Assembly: GCA_001438985.1 (NCBI GenBank)
Contig: LIAZ01000008.1
Coordinates: forward strand, 1 to 17,956
Length of the DNA stretch: 17,956 nucleotides
Direction of reading: 5' to 3'
From: Acidimicrobium sp. BACL17 MAG-120823-bin42
Lineage (GTDB): Bacteria > Actinomycetota > Acidimicrobiia > Acidimicrobiales > Ilumatobacteraceae
Under the pieces are notes generated by a model that worked only from the letters and a program-made list of their open reading frames with translations, made no database searches and had not been told where the DNA came from. Positions 1 through 6,653 of the stretch are shown here, one piece after another. Position 1 is the first letter of the stretch, and each line of letters begins with the position of its first letter. The position numbers and the translations under genes are program-made.

Positions 1-779
1 GGATCTGGCCGAACCCCGCACCACATCTCTTCTTGACGAACTGCCTGAAACACAAGCATCCATAAACCGTCAATGGTGCGCGCTCCGATCTCGGCTGCAT
101 CGCGCAATAGGCGCGTGCGCATCGGAGCGTAGACAGCATCAAGCACTACCTGTGATGCACGAAGATGTTGACGCGGGACCAAAGACTCATCGCTCAACAT
201 CCCAACCGAGGTTGTATTGATCACAATCTGGGCCTGTTCAATGTCGACAAGTTCGCCGACCCGCGCCCGAGTCGAGCACTGTGCAGCACTGTGGGCATGT
301 TCAGCGGTGCGATTGATCACCACGATCTCCGCAGCTCCACGGAGATCCAATGCTGTAATTACTGCACGCGCCGTACCGCCCGCTCCCAATACAACAACAT
401 GACAGCCCTCAATGCTGGCATCATGATGTTCCAACGCATCACAGCAACCATCACCATCCGTGTTTGCCCCAATTATCGATCCGGTTTCAGAGAACACCAA
501 GGTGTTAACCGATCGTGACCGCTTCGCCACTTCATCACACTGGGTCGCCACGGCAAAGGCTGCATCCTTGTGCGGCATCGTTACGGACAACCCAAGAAAA
601 CCATTATCGCGAGAGCATGCAACTTCATCCTCAAAATAAGTTGCGTCAACATCAATCGCCACGTATCTCCACGGCTTGCCCATTTGTGCGAAGGCGGCAT
701 TGTGAATTGCTGGGGACAAACTTTGCGCCACCGGCGTGCCAATTACTCCCGCAACCGACTTGAGTTTTCGTGAGGCCAT
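1..779 (-). CDS. aroE: Shikimate dehydrogenase AroE (3' end outside window)
   Basis: Reduces 3-dehydroshikimate to shikimate with NADPH in the cytoplasmic shikimate pathway. The gene is open on the minus strand from ATG at 777-779 to the window edge, giving 259 visible residues. The family is usually 270-290 residues, so only a short tail is missing. Visible motifs are the substrate-binding SLSPAIHNAAF (residues 20-30), SVTMPHK with the catalytic lysine at 71, NTDGDG with the catalytic aspartate at 108, the NADP-binding loop GAGGTARA (132-139), and NRT (156-158), which commonly reads the NADP phosphate. The C-terminal MLVFQAVRQEEMW matches the family's closing helix. Its ATG overlaps the mltG TAA by one base (TAATG), so translation is probably coupled. 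No Shine-Dalgarno sequence is visible. Identification is secure from the motifs. Confidence 0.95.
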   Translation of the reverse strand, partial: MASRKLKSVAGVIGTPVAQSLSPAIHNAAFAQMGKPWRYVAIDVDATYFEDEVACSRDNGFLGLSVTMPHKDAAFAVATQCDEVAKRSRSVNTLVFSETGSIIGANTDGDGCCDALEHHDASIEGCHVVVLGAGGTARAVITALDLRGAAEIVVINRTAEHAHSAAQCSTRARVGELVDIEQAQIVINTTSVGMLSDESLVPRQHLRASQVVLDAVYAPMRTRLLRDAAEIGARTIDGLWMLVFQAVRQEEMWCGVRPD

Positions 780-1978
780 TACGGAAGCAGCCCTGCCTGA
801 CGAGAAATCTCAACATTGGCTTCATGTTGTTGCAACGTTGCAGCAAACGTATGACTGCCATCCGCGCTTGACAAAACGTAATAGATATATCGACAAGGTT
901 TAGGTACATCTACACAGATCGCATCAGTGCCCGCTGGGTTTGGCGCAGGATTCAATGCAGCGATGATTGAAGCGCGGCCAGGATTGGCAATAGGAGTTGG
1001 CGGCAAGCCTCTGTTGATGTATGTGTTGTATGGCGTGTCACTTGCTTTCAACGTTGCAAAGTCGGCATCGACGGGAGCGTTGTAGTACAGCGTTGCGTCT
1101 ATCTGCAGCGGCATTTTAAGTTCAAGTCGGTTGTAGATAACCCGTGCGATCTTTGCCCGATCAGCATCCACTTTTGCCTCGCGCTCAATCATTGACGCAA
1201 TGATCAATACTTTGTATGCCGACACACCTACTTTGGCTTGCGCATCGTCAATACCTTCCTGCGATGCAACGCGAACCATTTGCCTAGCAAGTTGTTGAAC
1301 AACCTGTGCTTCGCTTTGATCATTGGATATTTGATACGTGTCAGGAAACAGCAGACCTTCAAGAGAAGTTTGACCCGCGGGTCGATACGGGCTTTCTACC
1401 GATCCATCTCCCGCGATGGTGATGAACTGCTCGGCACTGAGTCGCAACGTCTTTTCGGCCAAGCGCTGCCCCATTTGCGCAATGGTGTAGCCCTCGGGGA
1501 ACGTGACATTTTGATATGACGCAGACGGCGGAGTCTTGAGTTGCAGCATGATGTTGCCCATATGGTCTTTAGGAACGAGTTCGTAATACCCAGGAATCAG
1601 TTCGATTCCTCCTTTTTGACCGACGTACCACTTGAACACGCCAGAGCTCGAGATGAAACCTTCACCTTCAAGCCGGTCGCTCACTGATTCGAGGGTGTCA
1701 CCTTCGACAACCGTAAATGCTGACACCACTCCCGTGCCCGATGGATTGACACGATGCACGTACCACAATCCGATAGCCCCCATAAATAGCGTCACTGACG
1801 CTGTGGCTAACGCCGCAATTTTCAAAGGACGAGACAACCAGCCGAATTCTTTGGGTACAGCATCATCATCAAAGGAAGTTGAGCGAGCAGCACTTCGTGG
1901 GTTATCCCAAGGGTCGTCGTACCAATCAACAGCAGGGCTTTCATCTCGCTTGCGTGGATTCAACAACGGATCAATCAT
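779..1978 (-). CDS. mltG: Endolytic murein transglycosylase MltG (YceG-like)
   Basis: Membrane-anchored lytic transglycosylase that cleaves nascent glycan strands and so sets their length. Read from the earliest possible start (TTG 2011, 410 residues), the protein has a charged, Trp/Asp/Pro-rich cytoplasmic tail to about residue 62. One membrane segment follows (about 63-83), then an extracytoplasmic LysM-like region with VVEGDTLESVSDRLEGEGF (101-119). The YceG catalytic domain contains SLEGLLFPDTYQI (216-228) and IIASMIEREAK (270-280), whose first Glu (276) is the expected catalytic residue, followed by IARVIYNRL. The start is uncertain: TTG 2011, ATG 2008, ATG 1990 and ATG 1978 are in frame, and none has a clear Shine-Dalgarno sequence. 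I chose ATG 1978 because it overlaps the ruvX stop by only 8 bases; ATG 2008 is a fair alternative. The long N-terminal tail is common in actinobacterial MltG (family knowledge). Confidence 0.93.
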   Translation of the reverse strand: MIDPLLNPRKRDESPAVDWYDDPWDNPRSAARSTSFDDDAVPKEFGWLSRPLKIAALATASVTLFMGAIGLWYVHRVNPSGTGVVSAFTVVEGDTLESVSDRLEGEGFISSSGVFKWYVGQKGGIELIPGYYELVPKDHMGNIMLQLKTPPSASYQNVTFPEGYTIAQMGQRLAEKTLRLSAEQFITIAGDGSVESPYRPAGQTSLEGLLFPDTYQISNDQSEAQVVQQLARQMVRVASQEGIDDAQAKVGVSAYKVLIIASMIEREAKVDADRAKIARVIYNRLELKMPLQIDATLYYNAPVDADFATLKASDTPYNTYINRGLPPTPIANPGRASIIAALNPAPNPAGTDAICVDVPKPCRYIYYVLSSADGSHTFAATLQQHEANVEISRQAGLLP

Positions 1979-2408
1979 CTGAGACCACATCTGCGATGTT
2001 TTCGCCATCAAGCCAGGCTTGGAGCAACACAGCGGCGGCCACCTTGTCGATTACTTTGCGGCGCTCTTGGGCATTCATTTTTTGTTGCATCAAAATGTTG
2101 TCTGCGGTAACCGTTGTACGACGCTCGTCATACGTCAGCACCGGCACATTTACCACGCTAGCCAACTGACCTGCTTCGGTTACGGCAGCACGTGCTGCTT
2201 CACCTGAGCTTCCATCCATGTTGAGAGGCAATCCAACAACCACACAACGAGCCTCGTATTCCTCAACAATGTTGGCAATCGCACGATGATCTTGCTCGCG
2301 AGAACCCGAGCGCTGCAATACAACGAGTGGAGTTGCAATTGTTCCGCTTGCATCGCTCGTTGCAATACCTATCCGTTTTGTGCCCAGATCAACCCCGAGG
2401 GCGCGCAT
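1971..2408 (-). CDS. ruvX: Pre-16S rRNA nuclease / RuvX (YqgF family)
   Basis: RNase H-fold protein that in E. coli takes part in 5' processing of 16S rRNA; it was first named as a putative Holliday-junction resolvase. From ATG 2408 it is 145 residues, normal for the family. Motifs are ALGVDLGTKRIGIATSD near the N terminus (first acidic residue), VVVGLPLNMDGS in the middle, YDERRTTVTAD, and VDKVAAAVLLQAWLD near the C terminus with the last conserved Asp. An in-frame TTG at 2423 would add five residues but would overlap alaS. ATG 2408 lies one base after the alaS TAA, which suggests translational coupling. The neighbourhood alaS-ruvX-mltG is widely conserved in Actinobacteria and Firmicutes. 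No frame damage is seen. Confidence 0.94.
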   Translation of the reverse strand: MRALGVDLGTKRIGIATSDASGTIATPLVVLQRSGSREQDHRAIANIVEEYEARCVVVGLPLNMDGSSGEAARAAVTEAGQLASVVNVPVLTYDERRTTVTADNILMQQKMNAQERRKVIDKVAAAVLLQAWLDGENIADVVSDD

Positions 2409-2409
2409 G

Positions 2410-5040
2410 TTAGGAATGTGCAATCCCGCCTAAGGCCAGTTGCGCAAGCTTCAACGCATCGTCCAACGCCTCTGGGTTCTTGCCTCCAGCAACTGCGATG
2501 TCTCCCTTGCCACCACCACCGCCGCCAACAGCTTTTGCTGCTTCTTTGATGAGATCGCCCGCTGGCACAGCAATCCCGTTGCCCACCGCAGCAACTAATG
2601 CCACACCACCCGTATCGGTCACCCCGCCAAGGACAACTGCACGAATAGTTGGTGACTGACGTACTGCAAGCGCTAATTCTCGTAAATCATTAGGTGACAT
2701 GCCGTCTATGCGTGTGACCACAAGGCCGTCTACAGCCATCGCGATAATTTCACCCGCACGGGATCGTGCTTGGGCGTTACGCAAATGCTTCAGTTCATCG
2801 GTAAGAGACTTAATTTCTTCGAGCTTTCTCTGCACCACGATGGCAAGTTCGTTCGGCTGTGTGCCGAGACTTTCGGCAACCTCCGACACCAACCGTGTAG
2901 TCGCAAGTAGATGATTAAATGTGTTTTCTCCCGTCACTGCCTCAATACGACGAAGGTTTGAGCCAATTGAAGACTCTGAGATGATCTTGATGATGCCGAT
3001 ATCCCCCGTGGCCTTCACATGCGTGCCACCACACAGTTCAAAAGTTTTACCCGCCTCAAGCACGCGAACGATATCTCCGTACTTGTCGCCAAAGAACGCA
3101 ATAGCACCAGCAGCTGTTGCTTCATCTTTTGTTGTTTCATACGCCTTTGTCGGCGTATTCGTAAAGACCTGTTCATTAGCGATCCGCTCAATTCGCTCGA
3201 TTTCATCGCTTGTTACTGACGCATAGTGGCTGAAGTCAAAACGCAAACGATCAGGTGACACCAATGAACCAGCTTGTTTGACGTGATCGCCGAGCACCTC
3301 TCGCAACGCTCCGTGCAAAATATGTGTGGCCGTGTGGTTACGGCGTGTGGCATCGCGAGCTACGACATCAATCGCCACTGCAGCAGACTGCCCGTCAACA
3401 ACTGAACCACTGACAATCTTTCCGATGTGTTTACGCAATCCTGGTAAAGCAAAGGTGGTATCGAGGACTTCAATCACCCCTGTTGCGGTAGTGATCATCC
3501 CGGTGTCTCCCACTTGACCACCGCTCTCGGCATAAAAGGGTGTGACATCAAGGAATACATCAACATCTTCTTGTTCGCCGTCTTGAACAGGAATCACCGC
3601 AAGAACTGTTGCCTCACACTCGGTTTGTTCGTACCCAACAAACTGCGTGATGCCGTGTTTTTCCATCACCTTGCGATAGGCATCAAGCGTTTCGTCAGTT
3701 ACCTTCGCTCCCTTGCGAGCACTTTTTGCACGATCGCGTTGGGCGCCCATTTCATGCTCAAAACCATCGACATCAACTCGGACATTTCGTTCACCAGCAA
3801 TTTCCTGAGTCAGCTCAAGTGGGAATCCATATGTGTCGTGCAGCAGGAATGCCGACGGACCAGCAAGCTCCTTCGCACCACCCGCAAGTTCGTCCTCCAG
3901 GATCGTGAGACCTGTTTTCAGCGTTTGCCGGAAACGCTCTTCTTCCTTCGTCATCACGCCAAGAATGAAGTCTTTGTTGGTCAGTAAGTCTGGATATGCA
4001 GCAGCCATGATGTCGATTGCTGTTTCGGTCAACTTCGGCATCACAAGTTTTTCAGTGCCAAGCAAGTACGCATGGCGAACAGCACGGCGAATAATTCGCC
4101 TGAGAACGTATCCGCGATTTTCGTTTGAGGGAAATACTCCGTCATTGATCAACATGGTTGCCGAACGTGCATGTTCCGCCAACACACGCAGACTGAAGCT
4201 GTCGCGATCGTCGTAGTTGCCTACTTGATACTTTCGATTTGTAAGCGATTGACCTTGCTCGATGAGCGGAAACAGCACGTCGGTTTCCCACACCGAGTCT
4301 GTTCCTTGCATCAACGCCAAGATTCGTTCAAGACCTGCACCCGTATCAATTGATGGTTTTGGCAATGGTGTGCGCGAACCATCTTTAGCTTGATTGAACT
4401 GCATGAACACGAGATTCCAGAATTCAAGGAAACGGTCACCGTGAGGATCGTGCAACGGACCACCCTCTGGTCCAAACGACGATCCGCGATCGATATGAAT
4501 CTCTGAACATGGACCACATGGCCCCGTCTCACCCATTTGCCAGAAGTTGTCTTTATCGCCGAGGCGTTGAATGCGATCCATCGGCACACCGACCTGTTCG
4601 TGCCAAATCGCTTCTGCCTCGTCATCACTTTCATGAACGGTGATCCACAATCTGTCTCCGTCAAAGCCAAACACTTCGGTGACGAGCTCCCATGACCATG
4701 GAATTGCATCACTCTTGAAATAATCACCGAACGAGAAATTGCCCATCATTTCGAAGAACACCAAATGTCGCTTAGTTCGACCCACATCGTCAAGGTCGTT
4801 GTGCTTTCCACCAGCACGAGCACACTTCTGAACAGTTACTGCCCTGCTGTAGGGGGCCTGTTCATCGCCGACAAAATACGGTTTGAACGGCACCATGCCA
4901 GCAACGGTGAACAAAACCGTCGGGTCGTGGGGTATCAGGCTCGCTGACTTGACAGGCGTATGCCCTTTGTCGGCAAAGTAGCCCGTGAAGGCTTGACGCA
5001 AATCGTTTGCCGAGGAAATAGGACGACGCTCAGAAGACAT
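2410..5040 (-). CDS. alaS: Alanyl-tRNA synthetase
   Basis: Charges tRNA-Ala and edits mischarged Ser/Gly-tRNA-Ala in the cytoplasm. The protein is 876 residues from ATG 5040, the usual length. Domains in order: class II catalytic core with LIPHDPTVLFTVAGM (about 35-49) and FFEMMGNFSFGDYF (95-108); motif 3, DTGAGLERI (232-240); the editing domain with zinc ligands in HTATHILH (569-576) and CGGTH (670-674); and the C-Ala/DHHA1 domain with a six-glycine run (839-844) before KGDIAVAGGK. An in-frame GTG at 5046 adds two residues but lies inside an 8-bp hairpin, so ATG 5040 is preferred. There is no Shine-Dalgarno sequence. The hairpin in the 33-base gap upstream is a candidate regulatory site. All core and editing residues that I checked are present, so the gene looks functional. 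Confidence 0.97.
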   Translation of the reverse strand: MSSERRPISSANDLRQAFTGYFADKGHTPVKSASLIPHDPTVLFTVAGMVPFKPYFVGDEQAPYSRAVTVQKCARAGGKHNDLDDVGRTKRHLVFFEMMGNFSFGDYFKSDAIPWSWELVTEVFGFDGDRLWITVHESDDEAEAIWHEQVGVPMDRIQRLGDKDNFWQMGETGPCGPCSEIHIDRGSSFGPEGGPLHDPHGDRFLEFWNLVFMQFNQAKDGSRTPLPKPSIDTGAGLERILALMQGTDSVWETDVLFPLIEQGQSLTNRKYQVGNYDDRDSFSLRVLAEHARSATMLINDGVFPSNENRGYVLRRIIRRAVRHAYLLGTEKLVMPKLTETAIDIMAAAYPDLLTNKDFILGVMTKEEERFRQTLKTGLTILEDELAGGAKELAGPSAFLLHDTYGFPLELTQEIAGERNVRVDVDGFEHEMGAQRDRAKSARKGAKVTDETLDAYRKVMEKHGITQFVGYEQTECEATVLAVIPVQDGEQEDVDVFLDVTPFYAESGGQVGDTGMITTATGVIEVLDTTFALPGLRKHIGKIVSGSVVDGQSAAVAIDVVARDATRRNHTATHILHGALREVLGDHVKQAGSLVSPDRLRFDFSHYASVTSDEIERIERIANEQVFTNTPTKAYETTKDEATAAGAIAFFGDKYGDIVRVLEAGKTFELCGGTHVKATGDIGIIKIISESSIGSNLRRIEAVTGENTFNHLLATTRLVSEVAESLGTQPNELAIVVQRKLEEIKSLTDELKHLRNAQARSRAGEIIAMAVDGLVVTRIDGMSPNDLRELALAVRQSPTIRAVVLGGVTDTGGVALVAAVGNGIAVPAGDLIKEAAKAVGGGGGGKGDIAVAGGKNPEALDDALKLAQLALGGIAHS

Positions 5041-5043
5041 GTG

Positions 5044-5067
5044 CACACAGTCTAGTTCGGACTGTGT
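5044..5067 (-). promoter_or_regulatory. Inverted repeat / hairpin just before alaS
   Basis: In the 33-base gap between the small membrane-protein gene and alaS, the arms ACACAGTC (5045-5052) and GACTGTGT (5060-5067) are perfect reverse complements around a 7-base loop. In the mRNA the stem would end four bases before the alaS ATG and contain the alternative GTG at 5046. No U-tract follows, so it does not look like an intrinsic terminator. As DNA it could be a protein-binding palindrome; as RNA it could limit ribosome access. E. coli AlaRS represses its own gene through a palindrome near its transcription start (established for E. coli). A similar role here is inference. Confidence 0.45.
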
Positions 5068-5073
5068 ATCTCG

Positions 5074-5319
5074 CTAATTCTGATTTTTGGTCACCGTTAC
5101 TGATTCGGACTCAAAACGGATGACTTCCTCATCGTCTCGTAAATTGCGCACAATATCGATCCCCTGTTTGACCAACTTGGTTGCACCCTCGAACAGGTCT
5201 GCCGCAATCTGCGTAGGAGTTAATTGATCGGCAGCGGCGCGCGCCTTGTTCTTTGCATAACGAACGCCAAACACACCTGCGAACGCACCAAGCACAAACC
5301 AGAACAGTCGCTTCATCAT
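5074..5319 (-). CDS. Small membrane-anchored protein between rarA and alaS (DUF6167-like)
   Basis: An 81-residue protein (80 if ATG 5316 is used) of unknown function. Residues 3-20 (KRLFWFVLGAFAGVFGVR) form one membrane segment rich in Gly and Ala. A basic stretch follows, KNKARAAA, then LTPTQIAADLFEGATKLVKQGIDI, which is probably an amphipathic helix, and a charged tail with DDEEVIRFESESVTVTKNQN. Under the positive-inside rule the C-terminal part should be cytoplasmic. The gene has a strong Shine-Dalgarno sequence six bases before ATG 5319, one of only two clear ones in the window, which supports real translation. Actinobacteria often carry a small protein of this build just upstream of alaS (in Streptomyces a DUF6167 family member). 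I recognise the resemblance by pattern and position only. No catalytic residues can be named. Confidence 0.8.
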   Translation of the reverse strand: MMKRLFWFVLGAFAGVFGVRYAKNKARAAADQLTPTQIAADLFEGATKLVKQGIDIVRNLRDDEEVIRFESESVTVTKNQN

Positions 5320-5325
5320 GATTTT

Positions 5326-5333
5326 CTCCTTTT
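5326..5333 (-). promoter_or_regulatory. Strong ribosome binding site for the small membrane-protein gene
   Basis: On the minus strand the sequence is AAAAGGAG, followed by six bases and the ATG at 5319 (nine to the second ATG at 5316). It is a near-consensus Shine-Dalgarno site. The stop codon (TGA, 5333-5335) of the shifted rarA frame shares its last base with the site, so ribosomes ending that frame would finish on it. The family-consistent rarA frame ends earlier, at 5352. Confidence 0.8.
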
Positions 5334-6643
5334 CAATTCGTGACCCAATCGCTAGCGATCGTTGTCCGTAGGCCGAAAATACGGCATCTGCGGAATTGGT
5401 CTCCCTGTAGTTTGCGCAGGCAAATAGCTCTGTTCCACCCTTGGCGAGGATTCTTCGCCATCATGGGGAGACTGATACCCAACCCCATGGCCAATCTCTT
5501 GGGCCCCCGCATAATGACTGTCGCGCAAATGCGCAGGTACTTCAACATCGACACCTTCTCGCACGTCCCGGCGCGCATTCCAAATTGCCTGTGCCGCGCT
5601 GTTGCTCTTTGGGGCTCGTGCCAGGTAGATCGCACACTGTGAGCCAGGTAGATCGCACACTGTGACAAGTTGAGTTGAGCCTCAGGCAAACCGACGCGAT
5701 CAACCGCCTGTGCGGCAGCAACTGCCACCAACAACGCTTGTGAATCGGCGAGGCCAATATCTTCTGATGCAAAAATCACCATGCGGCGCGCGATGAAACG
5801 CGGATCGTCTCCCGCTTCAAGCATGCGCGCCAACCAAAACACCGCCGCATCAACATCGCTGCCCCTCATGCTCTTGATTAAGGCAGAGACAACGTCATAG
5901 TGATCGTCGCGGCCATAACGCAGCGAGCTCACACCAAGTGCTGACTCGACATGATCAAGCGTCACCTGGTCGGGTCGCGCTAATGCACACGCCACTTCAA
6001 GTGCTGTCAGGCTCTGTCGACCGTCGCCTCCCGATAGTTGCATCAACTTTTCAATTGCTTCTGGCGTTGCAGTCATTGCTTCTGCTTGCAAGCCCCGATC
6101 AAGGAGCACGCGAATATCTCCTGTGTGCAATGGTTCCAGACGGAACAACGTGCTGCGACTACGCAGCGGAGCATTTACTTCGAAGTATGGATTTTCGGTT
6201 GTTGCACCAATCAGCGTGATGATTCCACTCTCGACAGATGGAAGCAGTGCATCTTGTTGAGAAGTTGAGAACCGGTGGATTTCATCGACGAACACAATGG
6301 TTGAGCGACCATGCTGACCCAGCCGCTGCGTTGCCCTCTCAATTGCTTCACGAACGTCTTTTACTCCTGAGGTCACCGCTGACAGCCGCTCAAAGGCCCG
6401 ATTGGTAGAGAGTGCAACCACCTCTGCCAAAGTTGTCTTGCCTGTTCCCGGTGGCCCCCACAAAATGACTGATGACAACCTGTCTGCTTCAATCAGTTTG
6501 CGCAGCGGCGCACCAGCGGCAACTAAATGTTGCTGCCCAACAATTTCATCGAGACTGCGCGGACGAAGTCTTGCGGCAAGTGGCGCCTGCCCTTTGAGGC
6601 GATCCTGCACCGCAGCAGTAAACAAATCGTCGGCGTGTTCCAC
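5333..6643 (-). CDS. rarA: Replication-associated recombination protein A (RarA/MgsA), frameshifted by a tandem duplication
   Basis: RarA is a clamp-loader-like AAA+ ATPase acting at stalled replication forks. From GTG 6643 the family sequence is intact to residue 334: RPRSLDEIVGQQHLV (27-41), Walker A GPPGTGKT (63-70), Walker B IVFVDEIH (116-123), sensor 1 GATTEN (146-151), arginine-finger region RSR (161-163), and helical domain IKSMRGSDVDAA (256-267). After LNLSQCAIYLA the frame changes at a perfect 23-base tandem duplication (5620-5665). From there the protein reads about 100 residues that do not resemble RarA and stops at 5333, 436 residues in all. The expected tail, RAPKSNSAAQAIWNARRDV onward, lies in another frame to a TAG at 5352. 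With one repeat copy removed the protein would be 422 residues, normal for the family. The C-terminal helical domain, needed for tetramer formation in E. coli RarA, would be lost. It is either a real recent mutation or an assembly error. The GTG start lies ten bases after aspS. Confidence 0.9.
   Translation of the reverse strand: MEHADDLFTAAVQDRLKGQAPLAARLRPRSLDEIVGQQHLVAAGAPLRKLIEADRLSSVILWGPPGTGKTTLAEVVALSTNRAFERLSAVTSGVKDVREAIERATQRLGQHGRSTIVFVDEIHRFSTSQQDALLPSVESGIITLIGATTENPYFEVNAPLRSRSTLFRLEPLHTGDIRVLLDRGLQAEAMTATPEAIEKLMQLSGGDGRQSLTALEVACALARPDQVTLDHVESALGVSSLRYGRDDHYDVVSALIKSMRGSDVDAAVFWLARMLEAGDDPRFIARRMVIFASEDIGLADSQALLVAVAAAQAVDRVGLPEAQLNLSQCAIYLAHSVRSTWHEPQRATARHRQFGMRAGTCEKVSMLKYLRICATVIMRGPKRLAMGLGISLPMMAKNPRQGWNRAICLRKLQGDQFRRCRIFGLRTTIASDWVTN
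5352..5619 (-). pseudogene. rarA: Displaced C-terminal part of RarA in a different frame
   Basis: This stretch encodes the family-consistent RarA tail that the frame from the GTG start no longer reads. It begins just past the duplication with RAPKSN and continues with VPAHLRDSHYAGAQEIGHG, then GYQSPHDGEE and PYFRPTDNDR, and ends with TAG at 5352-5354. These match the RarA C-terminal pattern of an APKSN helix, a VPxHLR motif, GxGYxYxHD and YFxPT. The frame is also open upstream through the first repeat copy to an ATG at 5660. It has no ribosome binding site and its only known relative is the RarA tail, so I read it as a displaced exon-like piece of one gene, not as a separate gene. Confidence 0.85.
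5620..5665. repeat. Perfect 23-bp tandem duplication inside rarA
   Basis: Bases 5620-5642 and 5643-5665 are identical and directly adjacent, two copies with no mismatch. The flanking bases (T at 5619, C at 5666) do not extend the repeat, so the unit is exactly 23 bases. Because 23 is not a multiple of three, the second copy shifts the rarA frame. Deleting either copy joins LNLSQCAIYLA directly to RAPKSN in one frame, which is the family pattern. The lack of any divergence between the copies points to a recent event or an artefact. Confidence 0.97.
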
Positions 6644-6653
6644 CGAATGTTGC

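Noticed and set aside
165..518. Plus-strand open frame of 117 codons in the left end
   Set aside because: The minus strand here encodes AroE with intact catalytic motifs, so this frame is its shadow.
2505..2530. CCACCACC-type triplet repeat near the end of alaS
   Set aside because: It encodes the normal glycine run of the AlaRS C-terminal domain, not a functional DNA repeat.
3514..3987. Plus-strand open frame of 157 codons opposite alaS
   Set aside because: It lies fully within a well-matched alaS on the other strand, has no recognisable domain, and its composition is that of an antisense shadow.
5352..5660. A separate small gene of 102 codons on the minus strand
   Set aside because: It has the RarA C-terminal pattern and no ribosome binding site. 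It is the displaced tail of rarA, opened at an ATG created within the duplication.
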